Positions 18,020 to 26,494 of a DNA stretch of 64,000 nt are shown piece after piece. Each line of letters starts with the position of its first letter. Positions within the stretch are counted from its first letter, which is position 1. The position numbers and the translations under genes were made by a program. The notes under the pieces are model-generated. The model was not told the origin of the DNA. It worked only from the letters and a program-made list of their open reading frames with translations, and searched no databases. Location: NCBI GenBank assembly GCA_965224015.1, contig OZ245032.1, positions 496,001-560,000 of the forward strand. Reading direction: 5' to 3'. The DNA comes from CBDCVD01 sp965224015 (lineage in GTDB: Bacteria; Pseudomonadota; Alphaproteobacteria; Rhizobiales; CBDCVD01).

Positions 18020-20371
18020 CTATAAATCAATGCGGCGCAGGCGCAGAGCGTTGGCGATGACGCTGACCGACGACAGGCTCATCGCCGCCGCCGCGACCAT
18101 GGGTGATAGCAACCAGCCGGTCAGCGGATAAACAATACCGGCGGCAACAGGCACGCCAATCCCATTGTAAATAAAGGCAAAGAACAGATTTTGTTTAATA
18201 TTGCGAAGGCTCGCCTGAGCCAACTTCCGGGCTCGCACCACGCCCCTCAAATCTCCCCCCATAAGCGTAATCCCGGCCTGCTCCAGAGCCACATCGGCGC
18301 CCGTTCCCATAGCCAGGCCCACGTCCGCAGCCGCCAGGGCCGGGGCGTCGTTAATACCATCACCCGCCATGGCAACCTTGGCGCCGGCTTTATGGAGGTC
18401 AGCGACAAGAGCCTGCTTGTCCGCCGGCAAGCATTGCGCGTGCACTTCGGCAATCCCCAGTTTTTCGGCCACAGCCCGGGCCGTCTGGGCGCTATCGCCC
18501 GTGGCCATAATGACGCGCAGCCCCGTCTCGCGTAATGCCGCCAGCATGGGAGCCGCGGTTTCCTTTATAGGATCCGAAACCGCGATCCCCCCCACCAACT
18601 GTCCCTCCCGCACGACATACATCACGGTCTTGGCCTCCCGGGTCAGGGCATTGGCGCGCGTTAAAAGCCCCGTGCCATCAACCCCTGTTGTCGCCATCAA
18701 GGCTTCGTTACCAATGACAACCTCGGCCCCGTCAAGGCGGCCGCGAACCCCCTTGCCGGTTATGGCCACAAACGTATCCACCGGTTTCGTCTTGACGCCC
18801 AGCTTTTTGGCATAATCAAGGATCGCCTGGCTTAGGGGGTGCTCGGAGTTGGCCTCCAGACTCGCGGCGAGCTGTATAATATCATGTTCGCTTAAGGGGG
18901 CATCAGCGCTATCAGGGCCTAAAACGTCGGTAACCACCGGCTTGCCCTCGGTCAGGGTTCCCGTTTTGTCGACGATCAGTGTATCAACCCGCGCCATTCG
19001 CTCAAGGGCTTCAGCGTCCTTGATCAACACCCCGGCCTGCGCCCCGCGACCACTGGCGGTCATGATCGACATGGGCGTTGCAAGTCCCAGAGCGCACGGG
19101 CAGGCGATAATCAAAACCGACACCGCAGCCACAATCGCAAACGCCAGTGCGGGCTCAGGACCAAAACCCAGCCAAAACCCAAACGCCAGTAGGGAAACAC
19201 CCACAACACTCGGCACAAACCAACGCGCAACGCGATCGGCCAGAGCCTGTATGGGCGCGCGCGAGCGCTGCGCAGAGGCAACCATGGCCACGATATGGGA
19301 CAGGACCGTCTCCGCGCCTACCTTTTCCGCCTCAATCAACAGCCCGCCCCGGGTGTTTAAAGTGCCGCCGGTTACCGTGTCGCCTGGTCCCTTTGCAACC
19401 GGGACAGGTTCACCTGTAAGCATGCTCTCGTCTACATAAGAGTTGCCCTCCAGCACCCGTGCATCGACCGGTACGCGCTCGCCAGGGCGTACCCGCAATC
19501 GATCTTTGGCCATGATATTGTCAAGGGGCGCATCGTACTCATCGCCTTGCGGGGTCACGCGGCGGGCCTGTTTGGGTGCCAGATCCATCAACGCGCGAAT
19601 AGCACCGCCGGTGCGCTCGCGGGCGCGCAATTCCATCACCTGTCCCAGGAAAACAAGGGCAACAATCACCACCGATGCCTCAAAATAAACAGCGACCATT
19701 CCGGCCTCATCGCGATAGGCTGCCGGAAACATGCCCGGTGCAAAAGCGGCTACCACACTGTAGGCGTAAGCCGAGCCGACCCCCAGCATGATCAGCGTCC
19801 ACATGTTGAAGTGTGCCGTCTTGATCGATGTCCAGCCGCGATGAAAAAATGGCAAAGCCGCCCAAAGGACGACCGGTGTAGCCAAAGCAAACTCAACAAT
19901 AACCGCAAGCCGCTCGCCTATCCATGTACGCACCGGCAGGCCCAGAATGGGCCCCATGGTCAGGATTAGTAGCGGCACAGCTGCGGCCGCGCTCACCCAA
20001 AGACGCCTTGTAAAATCGATTAACTCGGCATTCGGGGCATCGGAAACGCCCCCCATAGGCTCCAACGCCATACCGCAAATAGGACAGGCGCCGGGGGCAT
20101 CGCGAACAATCTCCGGGTCCATGGGGCACGTAAAACGCGTGCCCTCTGGCGCTTTGGTCTGCACAAGTTTGTGATGACCGCTGAGGTAAAAGTACGGATC
20201 TGCGGCGAACCGCGTGCGGCATGATGGGTTGCAAAAGTGATAGGTCTCGCCCCCATAGTCAAAGCTCGGCTTGCCGCTCTGCAACGCCACATCCATGCCG
20301 CAAACCGGATCCGTGGCTTTGGCGATAGGACGGTCAGACGGTGCGTGAGGAAGGATATCAGCGTTGCTCAT
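18020..20371 (-). CDS. heavy-metal (copper) translocating P1B-type ATPase with YHS domain
   Basis: 783 residues. In place of HMA ferredoxin-like domains the N-terminus has a YHS domain (DPVCGMDV...YHFCNPSC, about 21-60), then a second metal-binding motif FTCPMDPEIV...CPICGMALEPM near 78-108. The core has the membrane CPC motif IIACPCALGLATP, the phosphorylated Asp in DKTGTLTEGKP, the HP motif EHPLSQAI and the hinge GDGINDAPALA. This set is typical of Cu+ export ATPases of the CopA/SilP type with CPC metal selectivity. It would pump Cu+ (or Ag+) out of the cytosol. No CueR-type regulator or chaperone gene is adjacent. Confidence 0.92.
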   Translation of the reverse strand: MSNADILPHAPSDRPIAKATDPVCGMDVALQSGKPSFDYGGETYHFCNPSCRTRFAADPYFYLSGHHKLVQTKAPEGTRFTCPMDPEIVRDAPGACPICGMALEPMGGVSDAPNAELIDFTRRLWVSAAAAVPLLILTMGPILGLPVRTWIGERLAVIVEFALATPVVLWAALPFFHRGWTSIKTAHFNMWTLIMLGVGSAYAYSVVAAFAPGMFPAAYRDEAGMVAVYFEASVVIVALVFLGQVMELRARERTGGAIRALMDLAPKQARRVTPQGDEYDAPLDNIMAKDRLRVRPGERVPVDARVLEGNSYVDESMLTGEPVPVAKGPGDTVTGGTLNTRGGLLIEAEKVGAETVLSHIVAMVASAQRSRAPIQALADRVARWFVPSVVGVSLLAFGFWLGFGPEPALAFAIVAAVSVLIIACPCALGLATPMSIMTASGRGAQAGVLIKDAEALERMARVDTLIVDKTGTLTEGKPVVTDVLGPDSADAPLSEHDIIQLAASLEANSEHPLSQAILDYAKKLGVKTKPVDTFVAITGKGVRGRLDGAEVVIGNEALMATTGVDGTGLLTRANALTREAKTVMYVVREGQLVGGIAVSDPIKETAAPMLAALRETGLRVIMATGDSAQTARAVAEKLGIAEVHAQCLPADKQALVADLHKAGAKVAMAGDGINDAPALAAADVGLAMGTGADVALEQAGITLMGGDLRGVVRARKLAQASLRNIKQNLFFAFIYNGIGVPVAAGIVYPLTGWLLSPMVAAAAMSLSSVSVIANALRLRRIDL

Positions 20372-20480
20372 GAACAGGTCAATACAATTTGCTCCGTGAT
20401 GGCGTCAAGTCCATTGCACTGACGGCGAGGCCGTCGGCTTTACCCGTGGCCCCACTTTGCCCATGTGGCGCAAGGGGCTT

Positions 20481-20757
20481 ATACTAGCGGTATTGGCTTT
20501 ATATACACGCCGACTGGTGTACTGACTTGATAACATACTTGCTTGACGCTAAGAGTCTGATTCAAAATTCGGTGCCACCATCGTAGCTGACTAAAATTGC
20601 ATATGATTTTGGCGATTTTCCTGCTTCTGTACAACATTCAGCCTTCCATAAGGGCACAAATGGTTTCATTTTATCCTAAAACCGACGCATTGGATGTCGC
20701 AAATTGAATTTCCAATCAGGCTCCAAGCCATGAGTCATTGTTAAAGACCCTTGGTAT
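20481..20757 (+). repeat. family A repeat, copy 5, split by a nested element
   Basis: Left part 20481-20553 and right part 20725-20757 join into a normal family A copy once the 171-bp insert is removed. Confidence 0.85.
20554..20724. mobile_element. 171-bp MITE nested in family A copy
   Basis: The ends form an inverted repeat: AGTCTGATTCAAAATTC on the left, and AGCCTGATTGGAAATTC as the reverse complement near the right end. AAG is present on both sides (20551-20553 and 20725-20727), fitting a 3-bp target duplication. There is no coding capacity. Confidence 0.75.
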
Positions 20758-20857
20758 TATGCATGTTCGGCGCTGCACGGGTCGGGTATCACAGGCCGAT
20801 AATGCCGCTTAAAGAGGGGCCCAGGTGGGCCTGTCGGCGCCACTTGCCGCCACGTCT

Positions 20858-21394
20858 TTACAAGCGGGCGAAGGCGTCGCTGAAGCCCTTTAGCGAGAGT
20901 TGGAATTCAATCGGCTCGCCGTTTTGCGCCTGAGCCGTTATCGTAAGCAGAGCGCCGCGCTTCATAGCAACAAGCATCGCGTCGCTAACAGGTAGCGTCG
21001 CATAGCTGCCATTTTGGTCCGCAATCTGGATTGCAGACTGTACCGGCGTGCCTTCATCAACTTTAATAGAAACGCCCGCAGGAAGCATTATTCCGTGGGG
21101 AAGATTGGTTCGAAATTGCAACTGCTTGTTTAAATCATAAAAGACCGTTGCGGAAATAACAAGCTGGCCCGAAGTCTTGACCCTCAAAGCCTGTTGCATT
21201 GAACACGAAAGCGCACTTTCTCCCGCATTGGCAGCACAATTGACTGTCCAGGGTTGAAGAACCGGCGGCGGCTCCTGTCCGGACTGTGTGGACGCGCTTT
21301 GCGCTCTCGCGTCCGGCGAAAAACCAGCAATCCCGATCGCTGGCAGCGACGCAAATACAATAAGGCAAACTGGCAAAAGCTTTGACCTGGACAT
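20858..21394 (-). CDS. IalB-family (invasion-associated locus B) periplasmic protein
   Basis: 178 residues from the ATG at 21394, preceded by AGGAGAAGGT; the open frame extends upstream to 21460 without a better site. There is a clear signal peptide, MSRSKLLPVCLIVFASLPAI, with likely cleavage after the ARA near residue 31. The mature part has the family features: PWTVNCAA...CSMQQALR cysteines, a central LPHGIMLPAGVSIKVDEG, and a C-terminal PIEFQLSLKGFSDAFARL (usual form: SLxGFxxAFxxL). IalB-type proteins are common small periplasmic proteins of alphaproteobacteria; the link to invasion is from Bartonella, and the role here is unknown. Confidence 0.88.
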   Translation of the reverse strand: MSRSKLLPVCLIVFASLPAIGIAGFSPDARAQSASTQSGQEPPPVLQPWTVNCAANAGESALSCSMQQALRVKTSGQLVISATVFYDLNKQLQFRTNLPHGIMLPAGVSIKVDEGTPVQSAIQIADQNGSYATLPVSDAMLVAMKRGALLTITAQAQNGEPIEFQLSLKGFSDAFARL

Positions 21395-21486
21395 AAGATA
21401 CCTTCTCCTCAAGTCTGTGATGAAAGGACAATCTCGAATTTTTCTCGCATTGCCAGGCACGCCACGCGCACCACGTCCTCAACGTC

Positions 21487-22284
21487 CTAGGACTTTATCG
21501 GGACGGTATAGTTTAATCCCAAACGCCCTCCGTCGGCATAGATGGTTTGCCCGGTGATGTAACTGGATTGGTTCGAAGCGAGATAGGTGGCAACAGATGC
21601 AACCTCCTGCGGCGTTCCCATTCGCCCCAAGGGCGTTCGCGCGAGGATCCCGTCTTCTCCGGACGGGGTTGCAGCAATAACAGCCATGGCCATTTCGGTG
21701 GCAATAGAGCCCGGACCAATCGCGTTGACTCGAATGCCGTAGGGCGCGAGCGCCAAAGACATGACCTTGGTCAACTGGCTCAAGCCGCCCTTGGACGTAC
21801 AATAAGGAACCTGATTGGCGATGGCGAACGTGTCATTGACCGACGACATGTTGATGATCGTTCCCGGCTCGCCACCATCTTCGTTTTTTACCTGCGCCAC
21901 CATCTGGCGTGCAACACGCTGTCCCATAAGAAACGCGCCCTTGAGGTTGACCGCCAGAACACGATCAAAATCTGCTTCTTCCAGTTCAAGAAATTCGGCC
22001 CCATGGGTAACGCCAGCATTGTTGACCAGAATGTCAATGCGCCCGAACGTATCAAGCGTGGCCGCGACCACGTTCTTTACATCAAGCCTCTCGCTCACGT
22101 CGCAGTGAATAAAGTCGCACTGATAATCATCGTCACGAAGCGCTGCTGCAGAGGCCTCACCGGTTTTCTCATCGATATCGGCGATGACAACACGGGCGCC
22201 CTCTTCGCAAAACCGTCTGGCGCATGCCAAACCAATACCCGACGCCGCGCCTGTGATAATCGCGACCTTGCCTTCAAGTAACAT
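21487..22284 (-). CDS. short-chain dehydrogenase/reductase (SDR)
   Basis: 265 residues from the ATG at 22284 (GAGG upstream; product starts MLLEGKVAIITGAASGIG). It is a classical SDR: cofactor motif TGAASGIG near residues 10-17, Asp in VVIADID suggesting NAD(H) preference, NNAGV near 90, catalytic Ser in INMSSV and Tyr-x-x-x-Lys in YCTSKGG. The C-terminal YITGQTIYADGG is the usual family ending. The substrate cannot be told. The trcR gene lies upstream in the same direction, but a family B repeat separates them. Confidence 0.88.
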   Translation of the reverse strand: MLLEGKVAIITGAASGIGLACARRFCEEGARVVIADIDEKTGEASAAALRDDDYQCDFIHCDVSERLDVKNVVAATLDTFGRIDILVNNAGVTHGAEFLELEEADFDRVLAVNLKGAFLMGQRVARQMVAQVKNEDGGEPGTIINMSSVNDTFAIANQVPYCTSKGGLSQLTKVMSLALAPYGIRVNAIGPGSIATEMAMAVIAATPSGEDGILARTPLGRMGTPQEVASVATYLASNQSSYITGQTIYADGGRLGLNYTVPIKS

Positions 22285-22496
22285 GATAATAACGCCTCGG
22301 TTGGCACCATCGGTTATTCCCGGCCAAGGTGCGCGCACAAATCACGATCCCGTCCGAGGGTGAGAGGCCGACAATATCGACTGCTGTACGTTGAGACATC
22401 AGCACTTCCCGATATGCCACTTTATGGGCCTCGCGTGCCCCGGGCAAACCCTGCCTTGTTCCCATTTGACAAACACCTGACACGCAAAACCTGATG
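22285..22496 (-). other. gap upstream of the SDR gene with a doubtful small frame
   Basis: A minus-strand frame from an ATG near 22467 reads MGTRQGLPGAREAHKVAYRE and on to GIVICARTLAGNN before running into the SDR start. The codon choice looks gene-like, but there is no known family and no good ribosome site. It may be the 3' remnant of a gene cut by the family B insertion. Confidence 0.3.
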
Positions 22497-22639
22497 CTAT
22501 AGCAAAATGCGTTTGGTCGGAATCATGGGGCTTTCCCGTATTCTTCTCGCATTTTGCTATAGATTTAGAGGGCGATCAGCTTTATGGGTTTCGCTTATAC
22601 CCCGGGCAAATTGGGCACAGCGAAGCGCATGCTGATCTA
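22497..22639 (-). repeat. family B repeat, full copy docked on trcR stop
   Basis: Oriented so that its first three bases (TAG on the minus strand, 22639-22637) are the stop codon of trcR. Full-length, two hairpin halves. Confidence 0.85.
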
Positions 22640-23506
22640 GGACTGACTGTCGTCACCTGAATTGTTGTCATCTTCCGATTGTGTTTTGGGATCTTTCAGC
22701 TTGGCAAAGACCGAATCAGCGTCGATATCATCTGCACTGGTATGATCGGACTGCGGGTTCTCTGGATGGCGAGCCGCGGAACTGTCCTCGTGCCCTGCGG
22801 TGTCGAACAACGCTTCGGCCTGTTCAGCGGCTGTGGGTTCCGCTCTTGCGCTCACCAGATCACCTGCGGGGCCGGCGGCAAAGTCCTGCAGCGGCATCTC
22901 ACTTATGGTTTGCGTTGCAGGGAGTAGCCGCGAACTCACCGGCTGTACAGGTGGCGCAACCGTCTCGCCCACCTTGCGTGCCGCGCTGTCCGCAGCCTTG
23001 CGAATTTCCGTATCCAGATCAATCTGGGTACACAGCCCTAAGGTTACGGGATCAAGCGGTTGCAGATTGGAAATATTCCAATGGGTTCGGTCTCGAATGG
23101 CCTGTATGGTATTTTTTGTTGTGCCGACAAGACGCATGATCTGTGCGTCCTTGAGGTCTTCGTGATTGCGTACAAGCCACAATATGGCGTTTGGTCTGTC
23201 CTGCCGCTTCGACAGGGGGGTGTAGCGAGGTCCTCGTTTTTTGGTTTTGGGGACCACAACCGCAGTGCGGGCAACCTCAAGCTTTTTGTTCGGGTCCTGC
23301 TCAGCCTCCTTGATCATGTCCCGGGTGAGTTGACCTGATGTAATGGGGCTCATACCCTTAATGCCCGTGGCGACCTCACCATCGGCAATTCCCTGAACTT
23401 CGAGCAAATGCAAGCGGCAAAATCGGGCGATTTGCTCAAACGTCAGTGTCGTATTGTCAACGAGCCAAACCGCGGTCGCTTTTGGCATCAGTGGCGTCTC
23501 GGCCAT
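22637..23506 (-). CDS. trcR: TrcR-like cell-cycle transcriptional regulator (DUF1013)
   Basis: 289 residues; GGAGAC precedes the ATG. The N-terminal part is strongly DUF1013: MPKATAVWLVDNTTLTFEQIA near 7-27, HLLEVQGIADGEVATGIKG near 33-51, then KRQDRPNAILWLVRNHEDLKD and IMRLVGTTKNTIQAIRDRTHWN (HTH-like) near 100-150. In Brucella and relatives this family is annotated TrcR and tied to cell-cycle transcription. The C-terminal 100 or so residues are an acidic, low-complexity extension (ending DSEDD/NNSGDDSQS-like sequence), longer than I expect for the family. The stop codon is supplied by the family B repeat. Confidence 0.85.
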   Translation of the reverse strand: MAETPLMPKATAVWLVDNTTLTFEQIARFCRLHLLEVQGIADGEVATGIKGMSPITSGQLTRDMIKEAEQDPNKKLEVARTAVVVPKTKKRGPRYTPLSKRQDRPNAILWLVRNHEDLKDAQIMRLVGTTKNTIQAIRDRTHWNISNLQPLDPVTLGLCTQIDLDTEIRKAADSAARKVGETVAPPVQPVSSRLLPATQTISEMPLQDFAAGPAGDLVSARAEPTAAEQAEALFDTAGHEDSSAARHPENPQSDHTSADDIDADSVFAKLKDPKTQSEDDNNSGDDSQS

Positions 23507-23826
23507 AATGTCTAAGTCTCCAACAGGCTTAAAATTAGTAGGTCCTCATGCGCTTAATGGCACGCATTGTTAGTGCGCGCCGGCAAAATGCACAGCCGAT
23601 CGCCCTAGGGTCCGCAGCAAAATGCCAAATTCTTGGGCTCACGTGGTACCAACTCAACATACCGGCTTCAGACCAGCCAGCGCACAACTGCGTTGCCGTG
23701 CCGCCGATCCATCGCGGCGAATAGCGATCCCGACGGCTCTGCCCAACCGGGCGAATTGAAAAACCGCTGGCGGTGGATCGTAACCGCACTCCTATACGAC
23801 GGTTTGATTGTCAAAGCAATGGAGAT
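23507..23826. other. 320-bp gap, no gene seen
   Basis: Lies between the 3' end of the quinone oxidoreductase gene and the trcR start. It presumably holds the trcR promoter. No repeat of family A or B is complete here; short phrases such as CAAAATGC recall family B. Confidence 0.4.
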
Positions 23827-24819
23827 TCAACGACACCTGTCGTTTAGGGTCAAGACAATTTTACCAATATGCGCACTGGTTTGCATTCTCTCATGGGCGC
23901 GGGCGGCCTTGGAGAGGGGAAAGGTGCTGTCAATAACGGGTCCGACCTTGCCGGCCGCCAGCAGCGGCCAGATGTGATGCTCCACCTCTTCGGCCAGCGC
24001 GGTCTTGAAAGCGACGGAGCGCGCTCTAAGCGTAGATCCTGTATGAACAAGGCGCTTTCTTATAAGCGCAGCGAGATCCAGTTTGGCGCTGGCACCGTCA
24101 AGAAACGCGATCTGGACGATGCGGCCCTCGTTGGCCGCCACTTTATGGTTGCGCTCAACATAGCTGCCACCGACCATGTCGAGAATGACGTTGACACCGC
24201 GATTGTCTGTATAGTCCTTTACAGCGCTTACAAAGTCAGTGGTCCTGTAGTTGATGGCCAGGTGAGCGCCGAGGTCGCGGCAGGCGGCACATTTTTCGTC
24301 CGATCCTGCCGTGGCGATGACTTTAGCTCCAAACGCCCTTGCCAGTTGAATGGCGGTTGTACCAATACCGGAACTGCCTCCATGAACCAGAAACGTTTCA
24401 CCGGGGGCCAACCGGCCTCTCTGGAATACGTTATGCCAGACGGTAAAGTAGGTCTCCGGCACCGCCGCCGCTTCGATCCACGTCAGGTCGGCTGGAATCG
24501 GCAAGGTGACCGAAGACGATGCCACACAGTATTGGCTATAGCCGCCGCCGGGAACGAGTGCACAGACCCTGTCTCCGACCTTAAACCGTGCATCGTCGTT
24601 GGCGCAGGCGACAACCTCACCAGCAATCTCCAGGCCAAGGATGTTTGATACACCTTCAGGCGGCGGATAAAAGCCTTTGCGCTGCAAGATGTCCACCCGA
24701 TTGACCCCCGCGGCTACGACTTGGATCAGAATTTCTCCTTGTCCAGGCTTAGGCACGGGGAATTCTAGCGTTTCAAGAACTTCAGGCCCCCCCGGGCTTT
24801 GCGCTAAAACCGCGGTCAT
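23827..24819 (-). CDS. NAD(P)H-quinone oxidoreductase, zinc-free MDR family (PIG3-like)
   Basis: 330 residues from the ATG at 24819 (product MTAVLAQSPGGPEVLE); the frame stays open to 24933 through a GTT/GTC simple repeat that looks non-coding. It is a medium-chain reductase of the quinone reductase type: VAAGVNRVDILQRKGFYPPP near 35-54, LGLEIAGEVV, the cofactor loop FLVHGGSSGIGTTAIQLARAFGA near 140-162, and GSDEKCAACRDLGAHLAINY. It lacks the zinc ligands of alcohol dehydrogenases. It probably reduces quinones or enones with NADPH. Monocistronic. Confidence 0.9.
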   Translation of the reverse strand: MTAVLAQSPGGPEVLETLEFPVPKPGQGEILIQVVAAGVNRVDILQRKGFYPPPEGVSNILGLEIAGEVVACANDDARFKVGDRVCALVPGGGYSQYCVASSSVTLPIPADLTWIEAAAVPETYFTVWHNVFQRGRLAPGETFLVHGGSSGIGTTAIQLARAFGAKVIATAGSDEKCAACRDLGAHLAINYRTTDFVSAVKDYTDNRGVNVILDMVGGSYVERNHKVAANEGRIVQIAFLDGASAKLDLAALIRKRLVHTGSTLRARSVAFKTALAEEVEHHIWPLLAAGKVGPVIDSTFPLSKAARAHERMQTSAHIGKIVLTLNDRCR

Positions 24820-24844
24820 CGTTTTCGGAATTTCGCAAGATATC

Positions 24845-24880
24845 GTTGTCATTGTCGTTACCGTTGTCATTGTCGTTGTC
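24845..24880. repeat. GTTGTCATTGTC simple repeat before the quinone oxidoreductase gene
   Basis: GTTGTCATTGTCGTTACC followed by GTTGTCATTGTCGTTGTC, an 18-bp imperfect tandem duplication, just upstream of the start at 24819. Confidence 0.6.
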
Positions 24881-24916
24881 AGGAGCGGGCAGGTGATCGT
24901 TAGTAGAGAGGCCCAT

Positions 24917-24952
24917 AAAGTCAGCGTGTACAAAAGCCATTGCCGCTGGTAT
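24917..24952 (-). repeat. family A end fragment
   Basis: Matches the first 36 or so bases of family A in reverse orientation, ending GCCGCTGGTAT. The other end is missing. Confidence 0.6.
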
Positions 24953-24983
24953 CGGCGGGGGTTGCTAGGCTTTCCCTCATCGC

Positions 24984-25250
24984 CTACTGCGACCCCTGGT
25001 TGCGGTCGCCATTATCTTTGTCCGGTTGAATAGAGGATTTCTCGTTTTCGTCGTGGCTATCTGTCGGCTTATAGACTCCCGTCTCCGGGTCCTGTTGCAA
25101 GGTCGGCAGCAATGCTTCGCCCTTAGGCTTTGTTTTCCTGCCTGCATCGGTGGTGCCATTGTTGCGTTGACGGCCGCGCGTCAACACATAAAAGCGCCAC
25201 CCAGACCAAACAGCGTAAATGACCAGCGCAGTCAGAACAAATCGTATCAA
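24984..25250 (-). CDS. small single-pass membrane protein
   Basis: 88 residues from a TTG start. An N-terminal hydrophobic helix (MIRFVLTALVIYAVWSGWRF) precedes a basic turn and a hydrophilic, Asp/Asn/Gln-rich tail (QQDPETGVYKPTDSHDE). This predicts an inner-membrane anchor with a cytosolic tail. The family is not recognised. The TTG start and weak GGATAGAG site lower confidence, but the clean anchor-plus-tail layout supports a real gene. Confidence 0.55.
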   Translation of the reverse strand: MIRFVLTALVIYAVWSGWRFYVLTRGRQRNNGTTDAGRKTKPKGEALLPTLQQDPETGVYKPTDSHDENEKSSIQPDKDNGDRNQGSQ

Positions 25251-25294
25251 GGCTCTATCCTCATGCGGTGTGCAATCATGGTTGGGTTCATTTA

Positions 25295-25397
25295 ATACCA
25301 GCGGTATTGATTCTATATACCTGCTGGCTGTTGTATGGCGCTAATAACACACCTCTTTGACGCTAATCCATGAGCCCTTGTCAAGGGCCCTTGGTAT
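25295..25397 (+). repeat. family A repeat, copy 6
   Basis: Complete copy, ATACCAGCGG to CCCTTGGTAT. Confidence 0.87.
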
Positions 25398-25706
25398 AAG
25401 GGGCCTTTCCCCACGCTTTATCGGTTCATGTCTATACAAAGGTGGATCCAGCCATTATCTGATCATTGCTTTTTTCCGGCGGCCTTGCGGTGTGTCAAGG
25501 GTTTGGAGCGTGGTATGTCCAAGGCTCGATTATGGTCTTTCTCTTATCCAGAACTGGGGTTCTAATAAGACATGACACGCTGCAGGGGGTGGCCGAAACA
25601 AAAAAATATTCGTCCCAGAGATCACGGGCGTGCGAAAAAGGCTGGTCTTCGTGAAAATTTGCGGCTATATGAGCACGAGGTGCGCCAGCAATAAGGCTAC
25701 CGATGG
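25398..25706. other. repeat-rich gap with family C and D pieces
   Basis: No gene. 25410-25497 carries a sequence (family C: TATCGGTTCATG..., then GATCATTGC, then GCGGTGTGTCAAGGG) that recurs around the IS cluster at 38.5-40.7 kb. TCTTTCTCTTATCC near 25540 recurs near 34365. AAGACATGACACGCT at 25567-25581 is the family D end sequence also seen near 28267, 49170 and 57060-57115. Confidence 0.55.
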
Positions 25707-25849
25707 CTATAGCAAAATGCGTTTAATGGGAATCATGGGGCTTTCCCGTATTTTTGTCGCATTTTGCTATGGATTTAGAGGGCGATCAGCTTTATGGGTT
25801 TCGCTTATACCCTGGGCAAAATGGGCACAGCGAAGCGCATGCTGATCTA
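25707..25849 (-). repeat. family B repeat, full copy before tRNA-Phe
   Basis: Full two-hairpin copy in minus orientation, near-identical to the copy at 22497-22639. No gene stop abuts it. Confidence 0.85.
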
Positions 25850-25911
25850 AGCTGTAAACCGCACGAAAAGAACAAAAGCGCATGTAATTCAGTATTTGAT
25901 TTTATTATGAT

Positions 25912-25987
<76 letters not shown>

Positions 25988-26031
25988 CGCCATATTGTCG
26001 AATTTGCTTGGCTTTTCCATTTTTATCACTC

Positions 26032-26171
26032 TAGATCAGCATGGGTTTAGGTGTACCCATTTTGCCAGGGGTGCAGCTAACCCCGTAAAGCTGATCGCCC
26101 TCTAAATCTATAGCAAAATGCAAAAACAATGCTGAATGCTAATGATCCCAACTAAACGCATTTTGCTATAG
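26032..26171 (+). repeat. family B repeat, full copy after tRNA-Phe
   Basis: TAGATCAGCATGGG to GCATTTTGCTATAG, 45 bp after the tRNA; opposite orientation to the copy before it. Confidence 0.85.
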
Positions 26172-26494
26172 CGTCAATACGGTGTGTTATAGCAAAGTGC
26201 CGCAATTTTGATTCGCTGCGCGGTTACTTCTCTCAACAAGCTTTGAGCATAACGACCCGATCTTTCGCAGAAGCCCCCTCAGCGTCGGTCGCTACTTGTT
26301 CCTGAAGATATGATCAGAATTCAGTCGCCAGGCTATAGCAGGGCCCCACCCCAGACGGCGTGTCTATAAAGCCCATACCGCTGGTATAATTCGGCGGTGA
26401 ATTCGGCCTTGCTCCTCGAAAATCCTGCCGGCAAAGGGGCGCAGGCGGTGAAGCCTGGTCCCCTTGGCTCGCACATACCCTTGGCTCTTGTATC
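26172..26494. other. gap between family B copy and mcd 3' end
   Basis: No gene. It has a short TATAGCAAAGTGCC phrase related to family B and, at 26349-26387, a reverse fragment of a family A end (CAGACGGCGTGTCTATAAAG to CTGGTAT). Confidence 0.45.
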
